Below, one piece after another: positions 52,468-61,346 of a DNA stretch of 64,000 nucleotides. Below the pieces are notes generated by a model. It was not told the DNA's origin, ran no database searches, and was given only the letters and a program-made list of their open reading frames with translations. Source of the DNA: Corallococcus sp. NCRR (lineage in GTDB: Bacteria; Myxococcota; Myxococcia; Myxococcales; Myxococcaceae); contig NZ_CP114039.1 of the NCBI RefSeq assembly GCF_026965535.1, forward strand, positions 7,688,001 to 7,752,000, given 5' to 3'. Both the position numbers and the translations under genes were made by a program. The number at the start of each line of letters is the position of its first letter. Position 1 is the stretch's first letter.

Positions 52468-53240
52468 GCGACACTCGACAACGGCGGTGGGTGGCGCTCG
52501 GGACGTCAAGCGTCCTGATGCTCTGGGCGGGCGCCCTGCTCCTGAGCCACGGCGCCTGCAACAGCGCGAGGAAGCCCATGGAATCCCCCGTGTCCTCCCA
52601 AACGCGCGCGTCGCGCTCGGATCCGCCGGCGGCGAAGGACGGCCTGGCCCCCGTCACGCGGCGGCAGCTGCACGTCACCCAAGGCCAGGTCGAGAGCCTC
52701 CAGCAGGAGGACGGAACCCAGTTCGCCATCGAGGGCCCACGCCAGCGCGCGGTCGTCCCGGAGACGACAGGAGACGAGGCGGAGCTGCGCTTCACCTGGC
52801 TGGGCGCCACCCACGAGGTGATTCCGCTGGCGTCCGGCCAGCATCGCGAACAGGTGGGGCTCAAGCTGCGCGCCCGGGACGGCTGCAACCTCCTCTACGC
52901 CATGTGGCGCATCGCGCCCTCCGCGGGCATCGTGGTCCAGTTCAAGTCCAACCCGGACGACCACGCGAGCGGCGAGTGCGGCAACGGGGGGTACACCACC
53001 GTGCGGCCGCGCTTCATGGAGCCGTTGGACAGGCTGTCTCCCGGTGAGTCCCACGTGCTGCGCGCCCTCATCGACGCGAACGTGCTGACCGTGTACGCGG
53101 ACGGCGTGCGCGTCTGGGAGGGATTGCTGCCCCAGGACGCGCTCCGCCTGGAAGGCCCCGCCGGGATGCGCACGGACAACGCGCGCGTGCGCTTCGAGCT
53201 GCTCGTGCCCCAGGCGGCCAGTCCCACCTCGCGCCGCTGA
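52464..53240 (+). CDS. Exported protein of the polysaccharide operon
   Basis: A 258-residue exported protein overlapping the previous gene by four bases. The N-terminus has a hydrophobic segment ending in SHGAC (residues 16-32) that may be a lipobox. The mature part is beta-rich and ends with QAASPTSRR. CNLLYAMWRIAPSAGIVVQF and VYADGVRVWEG suggest a concanavalin/laminin-type jelly roll that could bind or hydrolyse the sugar. No active-site pattern is sure. It is the last gene of the operon. A likely role is polymer binding or attachment. Confidence 0.65.
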   Translation: MSDTRQRRWVALGTSSVLMLWAGALLLSHGACNSARKPMESPVSSQTRASRSDPPAAKDGLAPVTRRQLHVTQGQVESLQQEDGTQFAIEGPRQRAVVPETTGDEAELRFTWLGATHEVIPLASGQHREQVGLKLRARDGCNLLYAMWRIAPSAGIVVQFKSNPDDHASGECGNGGYTTVRPRFMEPLDRLSPGESHVLRALIDANVLTVYADGVRVWEGLLPQDALRLEGPAGMRTDNARVRFELLVPQAASPTSRR

Positions 53241-53327
53241 GGCGGCCGTCCGGAACCGGCCCGTCGAAGCGAATGCCTGGGGGCCCCCCTTGCATGGCGA
53301 ATCCGGGCGTGGGTTGCTTGAGGCACG

Positions 53328-54770
53328 ATGCCCGACCGCGACCCGCTGGCTTCGACGTATCGTCCACCGCAGGGACTGGAGGCGTTGGAAGACGCCCTCC
53401 GCCGCGACCTGGACATCCTGTCATACCCCGCCCGCGGCTGGGTGCCCCCTCGGGCCACCCCGGACGGACGTCCCATCCTGGACGTGCTCATCATCGGCGG
53501 AGGCCAGAGCGGGCTGGGCGCCGCGTTCGGGCTGATGCGCGAGCGCGTGACGAACTTGATGGTTCTGGACGATGGTAGGGACGGCTTCCACGGGCCCTGG
53601 AAGACGTTCGCGCGGATGCTCACCCTGCGCACGCCCAAGTACCTCACCGGTCCGGACTACAACATCCCCAACCTCTCCTTCCGCGCCTGGTACGAGGCGC
53701 AGCACGGCGCGGAGGGCTTCCAGCAGGTGGCCCTCATCCCGAAGGAGCTGTGGGCGGACTACCTCCTCTGGTACCGGCGCGTGCTGGGCATCCCGGTGAA
53801 GTGCGGCACCAAGGCGGGCGCGCTGCGCTGGCGCGCGGACCTGGACTGCTTCGAGGTGCCCGCCGCGCACAACGGTGAGACGGAGTTCCTCCTCGCGCGC
53901 AAAGTGGTGCTGGCCACCGGCATCGACGGCTCCGGCCGCTGGGAGGCGCCGCCGGAAGTCCAGCCGCTGCCGCGCTCGCTGTGGGCGCACACGCATGACC
54001 CCATCGACTTCGCGGCGCTGAAGGGCAAGCGCGTGGGCGTGCTGGGCGCGGGGGCCTCCGCGTTCGACAACGCCTCCGTGGCGCTGGAGACGGGCGCGGG
54101 CCAGGTGGACCTGTTCTACCGCCGCAAGAAGCTGCCCAACGTGAACCCCTACCGCTGGGCGGAGTTCGCGGGCTTCCTGCGCCACCACGCTGACCTCCCG
54201 GACGCGCAGCGCTGGCGCTTCATCCGGCAGATCATCGACATGGGCCAACTGCCCCCGCGCGACACCTTCGAGCGCGCCCGCCGCCACCCGCACTTCCACC
54301 TGCACGCGGAGAGCCCCTGGGTGGAGGTGAAGGCGCAGGACGGCATGGCCATGGTGCGCACGCCGCACGCGACGCACGCGTTCGACTTCCTCATCATCGC
54401 GTCCGGCTTCACCACGGACCTGTCGCTGCGGCCGGAGCTGGCGGAGCTGCACCCGCACATCGCGCTGTGGAAGGACCGCTTCACGCCGCCGGAGAACGAG
54501 CGGCACGCGGACCTGCTGCGCCACCCGTACCTGGGCCCCTCCTTCGAGTTCCAGGAGAAGCAGCCCGGAAGCGCGCCGTGGATTGGCGGCGTGTTCAACT
54601 ACACCTTCGGGTGCCTGCTCTCCCTGGGCTTCGGCGGCGCCAGCATCTCCGGCATGAAGTACAGCCTGCCCCGGCTGGTGGGCGGCATCACGAAACAGCT
54701 CTACCTGGATGACAGCGAGCGCCACTTCCGCGCGCTCGCGGATTACGCGACGACGGAGTTCGAGACGTGA
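53328..54770 (+). CDS. FAD-dependent NAD(P)-binding monooxygenase, candidate urate hydroxylase
   Basis: A 480-residue flavoprotein. It has the FAD motif IIGGGQSGLGAAFGL (about residues 55-69), ATGIDG, a second Rossmann motif VGVLGAGASAFDNAS (about 231-245) for NADPH, and a late IASGFTTD. It resembles flavin-containing monooxygenases rather than HpxO. It overlaps the allantoinase gene by four bases (GTGA), and no uricase is present, so it would be the missing first step urate to 5-hydroxyisourate. This is inferred from the operon only. Confidence 0.8.
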   Translation: MPDRDPLASTYRPPQGLEALEDALRRDLDILSYPARGWVPPRATPDGRPILDVLIIGGGQSGLGAAFGLMRERVTNLMVLDDGRDGFHGPWKTFARMLTLRTPKYLTGPDYNIPNLSFRAWYEAQHGAEGFQQVALIPKELWADYLLWYRRVLGIPVKCGTKAGALRWRADLDCFEVPAAHNGETEFLLARKVVLATGIDGSGRWEAPPEVQPLPRSLWAHTHDPIDFAALKGKRVGVLGAGASAFDNASVALETGAGQVDLFYRRKKLPNVNPYRWAEFAGFLRHHADLPDAQRWRFIRQIIDMGQLPPRDTFERARRHPHFHLHAESPWVEVKAQDGMAMVRTPHATHAFDFLIIASGFTTDLSLRPELAELHPHIALWKDRFTPPENERHADLLRHPYLGPSFEFQEKQPGSAPWIGGVFNYTFGCLLSLGFGGASISGMKYSLPRLVGGITKQLYLDDSERHFRALADYATTEFET

Positions 54771-56116
54771 GTGCTTCGGGTGTGACGGTGTTTCGCGGTG
54801 AGCGCGTGGTGACGCCCGAAGGGACGCGCGCGGCGGCGGTGGTGGTGCGCGACGGGCGCATCGAGGGCATCCACGCGACGGTGGACGTGCCGAAGGACGC
54901 GCAGGTGGTGGAGCTGGGCGGGGACGCGCTGCTGCCCGGCATCGTGGACTGCCACGCGCACATCAACGAGCCCGGCCGCACGGACTGGGAGGGCTTCGCC
55001 ACGGCGACGGCGGCGGCGGCGGCGGGCGGCATCACCACCGTGGTGGACATGCCGCTCAACTCCATCCCCGCCACCACGTCCCTGGCCGCGCTGCGCACCA
55101 AGGCGGAGGCCGCGTCCGGCCAGTGCGCCATCGACTACGGCCTCTGGGGCGGCGTCATCCCCGGCAACGCGAACGAGCTCCAGGCGATGGTCGACGCGGG
55201 CGCGCCGGGCTTCAAGTGCTTCCTCGTGCACTCGGGCGTGGACGAGTTCCCCGCCGCCACGCGCGAGGTGCTGGACGCGGCCATGCCCATCCTCGCGAAG
55301 GCGGGCGTGCCGCTGCTGGTCCACGCGGAGCTGACGGACCACGAGCCGCCCTTCGCGGGCGACGTGCGCGCCTACGCCAGCTACCTCGCGTCCCGTCCGG
55401 CCGCGTGGGAGGTGGACGCCATCCGGATGATGATCGACCTGTGCCGCGAGCACCGCGGCCCCGTGCACATCGTCCACCTGTCCGCCGCGGACGCGCTTGA
55501 CGACATCGCGAAGGCCAAGGCGGAAGGGCTGCCCTTCACGGTGGAGACCTGCCCGCACTACCTCACCTTCAGCGCGGAGGAGATTGAGGCCGGCGCCACC
55601 CACTTCAAGTGCGCGCCGCCCATCCGCGAGGCAGCCAACCGCGAGCGGCTGTGGGACGCGGTGAAGAGCGGCCTCATCGACCTGGTGGTGTCGGACCACT
55701 CGCCCTGCACGCCCGCGCTCAAGAAGCTGGAGGCCGGGGACTTCTCCGGCGCGTGGGGCGGCATCGCCGGGTTGCAGCTCAGCGTGTCCGCCGTGTGGAC
55801 GGGCATGCGCGCCCACGGCCTGGGCCTGGACGTGCTGGTGGAGCGCATGGCGCACCGCACCGCGAAGCTGGCCGGATTGTCGGGGCGCAAAGGAGCCATC
55901 CGGCCGGGGCTGGACGCGGACTTCGTCGTCTTCGCCCCGGAGGCGCGCTTCAAGGTGGCGCCCGAGGACATCCGCCACCGGCACCGGCTGACGCCCTACG
56001 CCGGACGTGAGCTGCAAGGCCGGGTGATGAGGACATACCTGCGCGGTCAGCGTATCTTCGACGCCACCGAGGGACTGACGGGCCCGCGCATCGGCCAGTG
56101 GCTGCCGCGCGGCTGA
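54767..56116 (+). CDS. allB: Allantoinase
   Basis: A 449-residue cyclic amidohydrolase that opens allantoin to allantoate. It has the metal motif DCHAHINEPGRTDWEGF, the carboxylated Lys in GFKCFLVHSG, His in LLVHAEL and IVHLSAADAL, and catalytic Asp in VSDHSPC, the order found in allantoinase and dihydropyrimidinase. GTG 54767 overlaps the monooxygenase stop. Length is normal. It is followed after 28 bases by allantoicase. Confidence 0.93.
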   Translation: MSASGVTVFRGERVVTPEGTRAAAVVVRDGRIEGIHATVDVPKDAQVVELGGDALLPGIVDCHAHINEPGRTDWEGFATATAAAAAGGITTVVDMPLNSIPATTSLAALRTKAEAASGQCAIDYGLWGGVIPGNANELQAMVDAGAPGFKCFLVHSGVDEFPAATREVLDAAMPILAKAGVPLLVHAELTDHEPPFAGDVRAYASYLASRPAAWEVDAIRMMIDLCREHRGPVHIVHLSAADALDDIAKAKAEGLPFTVETCPHYLTFSAEEIEAGATHFKCAPPIREAANRERLWDAVKSGLIDLVVSDHSPCTPALKKLEAGDFSGAWGGIAGLQLSVSAVWTGMRAHGLGLDVLVERMAHRTAKLAGLSGRKGAIRPGLDADFVVFAPEARFKVAPEDIRHRHRLTPYAGRELQGRVMRTYLRGQRIFDATEGLTGPRIGQWLPRG

Positions 56117-56144
56117 GCCCCGGCGGTCCGGGAGAGGAATACCG

Positions 56145-57167
56145 ATGCAAGCCGAAGCACCCGGGGCGATGCACGTCGCCTTCGCTGACCTGATTGACCT
56201 GGCCGCACGCAAGGTGGGCGGCAAGGCCCTGCTGGCCAACGACGAGTTCTTCGCGCCCAAGGAGGCCCTGCTGGAGCCCGGGCGCGGCGTCTTCATCGCG
56301 GACAAGTACACGGAGCGCGGCAAGTGGATGGACGGCTGGGAGACGCGCCGCAAGCGCGTGCCCGGCTACGACTGGTGCATCGTGAAGCTGGGCCTGCCCG
56401 GCGCCATCCACGGCATCGACGTGGACACCAACCACTTCCTCGGCAACTTCCCCGAGTACGCCTCCCTGGAGGCGTGCGAGGTGGACGGAGATCCGTCGCC
56501 CGAGTCGCTGGCGGAGGACGTGTCGCGCTGGACGGAGCTGGTCCCCAAGCAGCGCCTGCGCGGCGGTTCGCGCAACCTCTTCGCGGTGGCGAACGAGCGG
56601 CGCTTCACCCACGTGCGCCTCAACATCTACCCGGACGGCGGCGTCGCGCGCCTGCGCGTGCACGGGCAGGTGCTGCCGGACTGGCATGCGTTGAAGAAGG
56701 CCGGGCTGGTGGACCTGGCGGCGGCGGCCAACGGCGGCTCCGTCGTCACGTGCAACGATCAGTTCTTCGGCACGAAGGACAACCTCATCTTCCCGGGCCG
56801 CGCGGCGAACATGGGCGAGGGCTGGGAGACGCGCCGCAAGCGCGTGCCGGGCTTCGACTGGATCGTCGTGAAGCTGGCCACGGCGGGCACGCTGCGCCGC
56901 GCGGAGGTGGACACCCACTTCTTCAAGGGCAACTTCCCGGACCGCTGCTCGCTGGAGGGCATCCACCTGGAGGAGCCGCTGCTGGACTTCGCCAACGCGA
57001 CGCATCTCCAGTGGAAGGAGCTCCTGCCCCAGTCCAAGCTCCAGGCGGACCACTGCCACGTCTTCGAGAAGGAGTTGAAGGACGTGGGCCCCATCACCCA
57101 CGTGCGCCTCAACATCTTCCCGGACGGCGGCGTCAGCCGGCTGCGCCTCTTCGGAGAGCCGGCGTGA
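56145..57167 (+). CDS. alc: Allantoicase
   Basis: A 340-residue enzyme cleaving allantoate to ureidoglycolate and urea. The protein is two repeats of about 160 residues, each with the block DGWETRRKR(V)PG or EGWETRRKRVPG, then D-(W)-x-(I)-V-K-L and a VRLNI(Y/F)PDGG end (about residues 60-80 and 220-240), typical of allantoicase. GAGAGGAA lies before ATG 56145. The stop overlaps the GTG of the next gene by four bases. Confidence 0.94.
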   Translation: MQAEAPGAMHVAFADLIDLAARKVGGKALLANDEFFAPKEALLEPGRGVFIADKYTERGKWMDGWETRRKRVPGYDWCIVKLGLPGAIHGIDVDTNHFLGNFPEYASLEACEVDGDPSPESLAEDVSRWTELVPKQRLRGGSRNLFAVANERRFTHVRLNIYPDGGVARLRVHGQVLPDWHALKKAGLVDLAAAANGGSVVTCNDQFFGTKDNLIFPGRAANMGEGWETRRKRVPGFDWIVVKLATAGTLRRAEVDTHFFKGNFPDRCSLEGIHLEEPLLDFANATHLQWKELLPQSKLQADHCHVFEKELKDVGPITHVRLNIFPDGGVSRLRLFGEPA

Positions 57168-57676
57168 CGACGCCGCTGGAGCGCCTGAACACCGCCACGA
57201 CGGAGGAGGCCACCGAGGCCTTCACCCGGTGCTGCGGCAGCACGAAGTGGGTCCAGCGGATGCTGGCCGTCCGTCCGTTCCGCGACGCGGAGCACCTGTA
57301 CGCGGAGGCCGCGGACGCCTGGGCGCGCACGGGGCCGGAGGACTGGAAGGAGGCCTTCACGCACCACCCGCGCATCGGCGACGTGTCGAAGCTGCGGGAG
57401 AAGTTCGCCTCCACCGCGCAGTGGTCGTCACAGGAGCAGAAGGGCGTGTCCGGCGCGGACGAAGGCGTGTTGCAGGCGCTGGCCCAGGGCAACCGCGACT
57501 ACGAGTCCCGCTACGGCTTCATCTTCCTCGTCTGCGCCACGGGCAAGAGCGCGGCGCAGATGCTGGAGCTGCTCCAGGACCGCATGCACCACACCCCGGA
57601 CGAGGAGCTGAAGATTGCCGCCGGGGAGCAGGCGAAGATCACCCGCATCCGACTGGAGAAGCTCCTCGCGTCATGA
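57164..57676 (+). CDS. uraD: OHCU decarboxylase
   Basis: A 170-residue enzyme converting 2-oxo-4-hydroxy-4-carboxy-5-ureidoimidazoline to S-allantoin. It has the catalytic HHPRIGD, SSQEQKGV, RDYESRYGFIFLVCATGK and a C-terminal QAKITRIRLEKL helix, all diagnostic. The start GTG 57164 overlaps allantoicase, and the stop overlaps uraH by four bases. Confidence 0.93.
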   Translation: MTTPLERLNTATTEEATEAFTRCCGSTKWVQRMLAVRPFRDAEHLYAEAADAWARTGPEDWKEAFTHHPRIGDVSKLREKFASTAQWSSQEQKGVSGADEGVLQALAQGNRDYESRYGFIFLVCATGKSAAQMLELLQDRMHHTPDEELKIAAGEQAKITRIRLEKLLAS

Positions 57677-58017
57677 GCACCCTCAGCACGCATGTCCTGG
57701 ACACGAGCACGGGCCGTCCCGCGGAGGGGCTCTCCCTCACGCTGGAGGCCCGCACGACGGGCGACCTCTTCCTGGAGATCGCCCGGGGCGTCACCAATGT
57801 GGATGGACGGGTGAAGGACCTGTCAGGCGGGAACACGAAGCTCGAGCCCGGCGTGTACCGGCTCACCTTCGACACCGGGGCCTGGTTCCAGGCCCGGGGG
57901 CAGCGGGGCTTCTACCCGTACGTGCAGGTCGTGTTCGAGGTCACCGCGACCGATGAGCACTACCACGTCCCGCTGCTCCTGAGCCCCTTCGGCTTCTCCA
58001 CCTATCGGGGAAGCTGA
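57673..58017 (+). CDS. uraH: 5-hydroxyisourate hydrolase (transthyretin-like)
   Basis: A 114-residue enzyme opening 5-hydroxyisourate to OHCU. It has the N-terminal STHVLDTSTGRPAEG (active-site His), the middle Arg in GVYRLTFDTG, and the C-terminal HYHVPLLLSPFGFSTYRGS signature that ends the family. It is the last gene of the ureide operon and lies seven bases from the convergent MBL-Rieske gene end. Confidence 0.95.
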   Translation: MSTLSTHVLDTSTGRPAEGLSLTLEARTTGDLFLEIARGVTNVDGRVKDLSGGNTKLEPGVYRLTFDTGAWFQARGQRGFYPYVQVVFEVTATDEHYHVPLLLSPFGFSTYRGS

Positions 58018-58024
58018 AGACGCA

Positions 58025-59671
58025 TCAGACGCGCGGCGGTTCGACGGGCGCCTTGTCCACGGCGGGGACCTTCTCCGCCGGGGCCTTGTCGCCGCCGCGC
58101 TCCACCCGCTCCGGCCTGTCCGCGACGGGCTCCGCGCAGAGGGTGGAGTTGTTCGTCTTGCACGCGCCGCCGTTCTGCAGGTCGAACTGCCAGCGGTGGC
58201 GCGGGCACACCACGTAGCGGCCCTCCTCCACCCAGCCCTCGGCCAGGTCCGCGCCCTGGTGCGGGCAGAAGCGCTGGATGGTGAAGCGCTTGCCGCCGGC
58301 CTCCACCACGGTGCGCTCCTTCTGCGCCTCCGTGGCGCGGATGCCGTCGCAGAACTCGCGGATGTCCTCCACCTCCACGCCCAGGAAGCCGTGCAGCACG
58401 GGCTCGTAGACGTCCGGGTTGCGGGACAGGCGCAGGCGGAAGGACAGGAGGAAGTCCTCCCAGTTCAGCTTGCGATCCAGCACGCGCACGATGTCGCTCG
58501 CGCTCACCTTCATCGCGTAGCGGCTCTTGTCGCGCATCTCCGGCACTTCATCCACGCGGCGGGCCTTGAAGTCCACGCGCAGCAGCCGCGTGGGTGCCTC
58601 CGTCAGCTCCACGTAGAACGGCATGCCCACGCGGTCGTGCAGGTCCAACAGGTCCAGCTTGCGCTGCAGCTCCGTGCGCAGGCGGCCGTGGATCTCATCC
58701 ACCTCCTCGCGCATCAGGTTGCGGCGGCGCTCGCGGAAGACGTAGGCCATGTCCTTCGCGTACCTGTGGAGGTAGTCCTTGAAGTTCTCCGTCGTCACGC
58801 GCTCCGGCACCTGGGACACGAACTCCAGCGAGCCCGCGTCCAGCACGTCCCCGGGCATGGGCTCCAGGTAGCGCGTGGGCAGCGTGGGCATGCGCTTCTC
58901 CAGGTAGGAGAAGAGCACCGGCGCGCGCGGGAAGATGTTCACGTCCTGGAAGTTCAGGTGGAAGAGCTCGGGGTCCAGGAAGGCAGCCGGGCCCGCCGCC
59001 GCGATGTACGCGCGGGGCTGCACCACCTCCAGCGCGCGCGCCACCGCCTCGAACTTGCTGTCGCGCTTCTTCAGGCTGATGGCCGAGTACTGCGCCTCTG
59101 GGTACTCGTAGCAGGTGGGGTGCCAGATGGCGCCGGAGAACTGGGCGGAGAAGACGTCGATGGGCCCCTCCTCCGCGATGACGCGCACCAGGCGGTCGTG
59201 CATCTTGCAGTCGTTGATGTTGAGGAAGCACTGCCCGTCACCGCGCACCATCACGCTGGAGTCGCGGTTGGTGCCCTGCTCGGACACGAAGAGCTTGATG
59301 TAGCCGCCCTTGATGGGGATCTCGCGCGAGTCCTCGCACGCGATGACGCGCTTGCAGCCGTACTTCTCGAAGATGTCCCGCAGCTCCGAGCGGCGGAACT
59401 TGGGCACCAGCACCGTGAAGTCCCGCTTCGCGATGGTGGCCAGGAACTCCGGGTCGAAGTGATCCTTGTGCTCGTGGCTGATGTAGAGGAAGCGCTCCTT
59501 GCCCGGCGTCTCCAGCAGCTCCTTCACGCGCGGCGCCAGCTGGTGGTTGCGCGGCAGCTGCATCCACGCGGAGTCGAAGGCTCCCTGGGGCGTCAGCCAC
59601 GGATCCATGACGACGAGCGCTCCGGCGGTCTCCACCGCGAAGCCCGCATGACCCAGGAAGGTGATCCGCAT
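58025..59671 (-). CDS. MBL-fold/Rieske iron-sulfur fusion enzyme
   Basis: A 548-residue cytoplasmic enzyme. The N-terminal MBL domain starts MRITFLGHAGFAVET and has the metal motif SHEHKDH (His66, His68, Asp70, His71). A helical middle follows (about 280-440). The C-terminal Rieske domain has C469-P-H471 and C489-P-R-H492 for a 2Fe-2S cluster, then a Lys/Pro/Glu tail. The same two domains in the other order occur in CMP-sialic acid hydroxylase (CMAH), an oxygenase. So an oxidation is plausible, but the substrate is unknown. It converges with the ureide operon. Confidence 0.85.
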   Translation of the reverse strand: MRITFLGHAGFAVETAGALVVMDPWLTPQGAFDSAWMQLPRNHQLAPRVKELLETPGKERFLYISHEHKDHFDPEFLATIAKRDFTVLVPKFRRSELRDIFEKYGCKRVIACEDSREIPIKGGYIKLFVSEQGTNRDSSVMVRGDGQCFLNINDCKMHDRLVRVIAEEGPIDVFSAQFSGAIWHPTCYEYPEAQYSAISLKKRDSKFEAVARALEVVQPRAYIAAAGPAAFLDPELFHLNFQDVNIFPRAPVLFSYLEKRMPTLPTRYLEPMPGDVLDAGSLEFVSQVPERVTTENFKDYLHRYAKDMAYVFRERRRNLMREEVDEIHGRLRTELQRKLDLLDLHDRVGMPFYVELTEAPTRLLRVDFKARRVDEVPEMRDKSRYAMKVSASDIVRVLDRKLNWEDFLLSFRLRLSRNPDVYEPVLHGFLGVEVEDIREFCDGIRATEAQKERTVVEAGGKRFTIQRFCPHQGADLAEGWVEEGRYVVCPRHRWQFDLQNGGACKTNNSTLCAEPVADRPERVERGGDKAPAEKVPAVDKAPVEPPRV

Positions 59672-59851
59672 GAACGTCGTCCCTCGTGTGGAGGGCCGGC
59701 CGGGACGACCGCGCCCTCAAGTGGATGTGCGCGGGCAGCCCATGGCCCCGGCGTCGACTAGGCTGCGAAGCTAGGGCGTCTCTTTCCAGCGGCACCCCGG
59801 CGCGCCCCTCCTGTCGGAAAGCCCACGAAGGCCACGTCAGGCCGCGAACAC

Positions 59852-59885
59852 AAAAAAGGAGGGAGGCCACTGAAGGCCCCCCTCC
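59852..59885 (-). terminator. Rho-independent terminator on the minus strand
   Basis: On the minus strand GGAGGGGGGCC pairs with GGCCTCCCTCC (11 bp, one G-U) around a 6-base loop and is followed by TTTTTT. It ends the lipoprotein gene that stops at 59921. The rest of 59672-59851 holds only the promoter side of the MBL-Rieske gene. Confidence 0.9.
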
Positions 59886-59920
59886 CCTGCTGACTTCATG
59901 ACGTGCGGCGTGCGGCCTGA

Positions 59921-60973
59921 CTAGGGCTGGATTTCCCGGACGCTCAGCCACTTGAAGTCCACGTCCGAGGCGTTGTCCCAGCGGAACGTGGCGATGGGGC
60001 CGCCCCAGGTGATGGGCATGGCGCCCACGGAGCCGCCGCAGTGCTGGGCATCCCCGCCCCAGCCGCCGTCGTCGGTCATGTCGTAGACCTTGGTCCAGGT
60101 GACCTTGTCGGCGTTGTCGTTGAGGTACAGCTCCAGCTTCACGGCCTCGCCGCCCTTGGCCCCCGGCACGTTGTGCATGACGGCCTTGAAGCCCACCCAG
60201 CGGCCCTTCAGCGCGGAGGTGGCCGGCTTGTACGGCGCCTGGTCGTACGAGACGTGCCACGTCTCCTTCTCCCAGCGCACGCGGCCGTCGTAGTGCAGGC
60301 CGCCCTTGTAGCTGCTGCCCTCGCAGCCGGAGTGGTTGTCGTTGTGCTTCCCGCCGCGCGCGTACCAGGCGAAGTTGTCCTGGTTGTTGTTCACCGCGTT
60401 GACCTTCATGAAGCCGGTCATCTCGATGTTCTTCCAGTCGTTGGCCGCCTGCATGTAGCCGCGGCTCGCCAGCACGTCGCGGTCATACGTGGGGATCTGC
60501 TTCGCGTCGTAGCCGGAGGACGGGAAGGCGCTCATGCGCACCTTCGTGCTCTTCATCTTCCAGGAGCCGTCCGCGTTGCGCGTGATGGTGCCCTGCGGAT
60601 CGAAGCGCTTGTCCGCGGTGGCGTTCTCCGCGAGCGACCAGGACTCACCGCCCGGCAGCGAGGGGTACAGCATCGTCACGCCGAAGCCATCCACGCCCGA
60701 GGGCACGGGGGCCGGCGTGTCCTCCGGCGGAGCGGTGGGCGTGGGCGCCGTGGGGTCCTGCGGGGCCTCCGTCTCCGAGGGGACGGGCTCGGGCGTGCCC
60801 TCCGGCTCGGGGGCCGGCGTGGGCGTGGCGGGGATGCCAGGAGCGGGGCTGGGCGCGGGGGTGCTCACCTCGCCGGTCGGGGTCGTCGTGTCGCCTTCGG
60901 GGCTCGCGCCACAACCGAAGGCATGGAGTGCCACCAGCAGCGCGCTGGACGTGAAGACAAATCGGTTCCGCAT
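59921..60973 (-). CDS. Lipoprotein with Pro/Thr-rich linker and lectin-like domain
   Basis: A 350-residue lipoprotein. The signal MRNRFVFTSSALLVALHAFGC ends in the lipobox AFGC. Residues 25-92 are a Pro/Thr/Glu repeat linker. The C-terminal 255 residues form a beta-rich domain with Trp-rich segments (HVSYDQAPYKPA, WVGFKAVMHN, LELYLNDN), probably a jelly-roll carbohydrate-binding or polysaccharide-lyase-like fold. No catalytic set is seen. A strong terminator follows. Confidence 0.72.
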   Translation of the reverse strand: MRNRFVFTSSALLVALHAFGCGASPEGDTTTPTGEVSTPAPSPAPGIPATPTPAPEPEGTPEPVPSETEAPQDPTAPTPTAPPEDTPAPVPSGVDGFGVTMLYPSLPGGESWSLAENATADKRFDPQGTITRNADGSWKMKSTKVRMSAFPSSGYDAKQIPTYDRDVLASRGYMQAANDWKNIEMTGFMKVNAVNNNQDNFAWYARGGKHNDNHSGCEGSSYKGGLHYDGRVRWEKETWHVSYDQAPYKPATSALKGRWVGFKAVMHNVPGAKGGEAVKLELYLNDNADKVTWTKVYDMTDDGGWGGDAQHCGGSVGAMPITWGGPIATFRWDNASDVDFKWLSVREIQP

Positions 60974-61260
60974 CGGGCAGGGGGGGTTCCGTGCACGGGG
61001 GCCCTCGAGACGGGCAGCGGCCGCGACGCCTTCGCCGGCGGCCTGTCACCCACGCTCCGCGCCTCCGGGCTCTCATGCCCACGGGAGGTTCGGGCGCTCG
61101 GCTGGTCTCAATGGCCCGGTGAAAGCGTTCTCCAGCCGGGGTCATTGAAAACCGTGGCGAGGGTGAACACTTCCCCTGGCGACAAGGGCCTCAAGAGCCC
61201 CCGGCCGTCCGTCCCCCCTACCCGGCGGGACGCCTGTCCCTGGGCGATCCTTCCGTTTTC

Positions 61261-61303
61261 CCGAAGTATCGCGCCTGTATTCTCTATTTGCCGAAGATAC
61301 GCG
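61261..61303. repeat. Two direct repeats upstream of the TerC gene
   Basis: CCGAAGTATCGCG (61261-61273) and CCGAAGATACGCG (61291-61303) match at 10 of 13 positions and start exactly 30 bases apart. They lie in the otherwise gene-free 60974-61346 stretch, 44 bases before the TerC start, so they may be activator sites. Nothing else was seen in that gap, including no Mn-riboswitch motif. Confidence 0.3.
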
Positions 61304-61346
61304 GCGCTCCTATTTGAGAGGGGTTGGCTCCCCGTGCCTTCCCCAG

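Noticed and set aside
60974..61346. Manganese (yybP-ykoY) riboswitch before the TerC gene
   Set aside because: The conserved loop motifs of that riboswitch were not seen.
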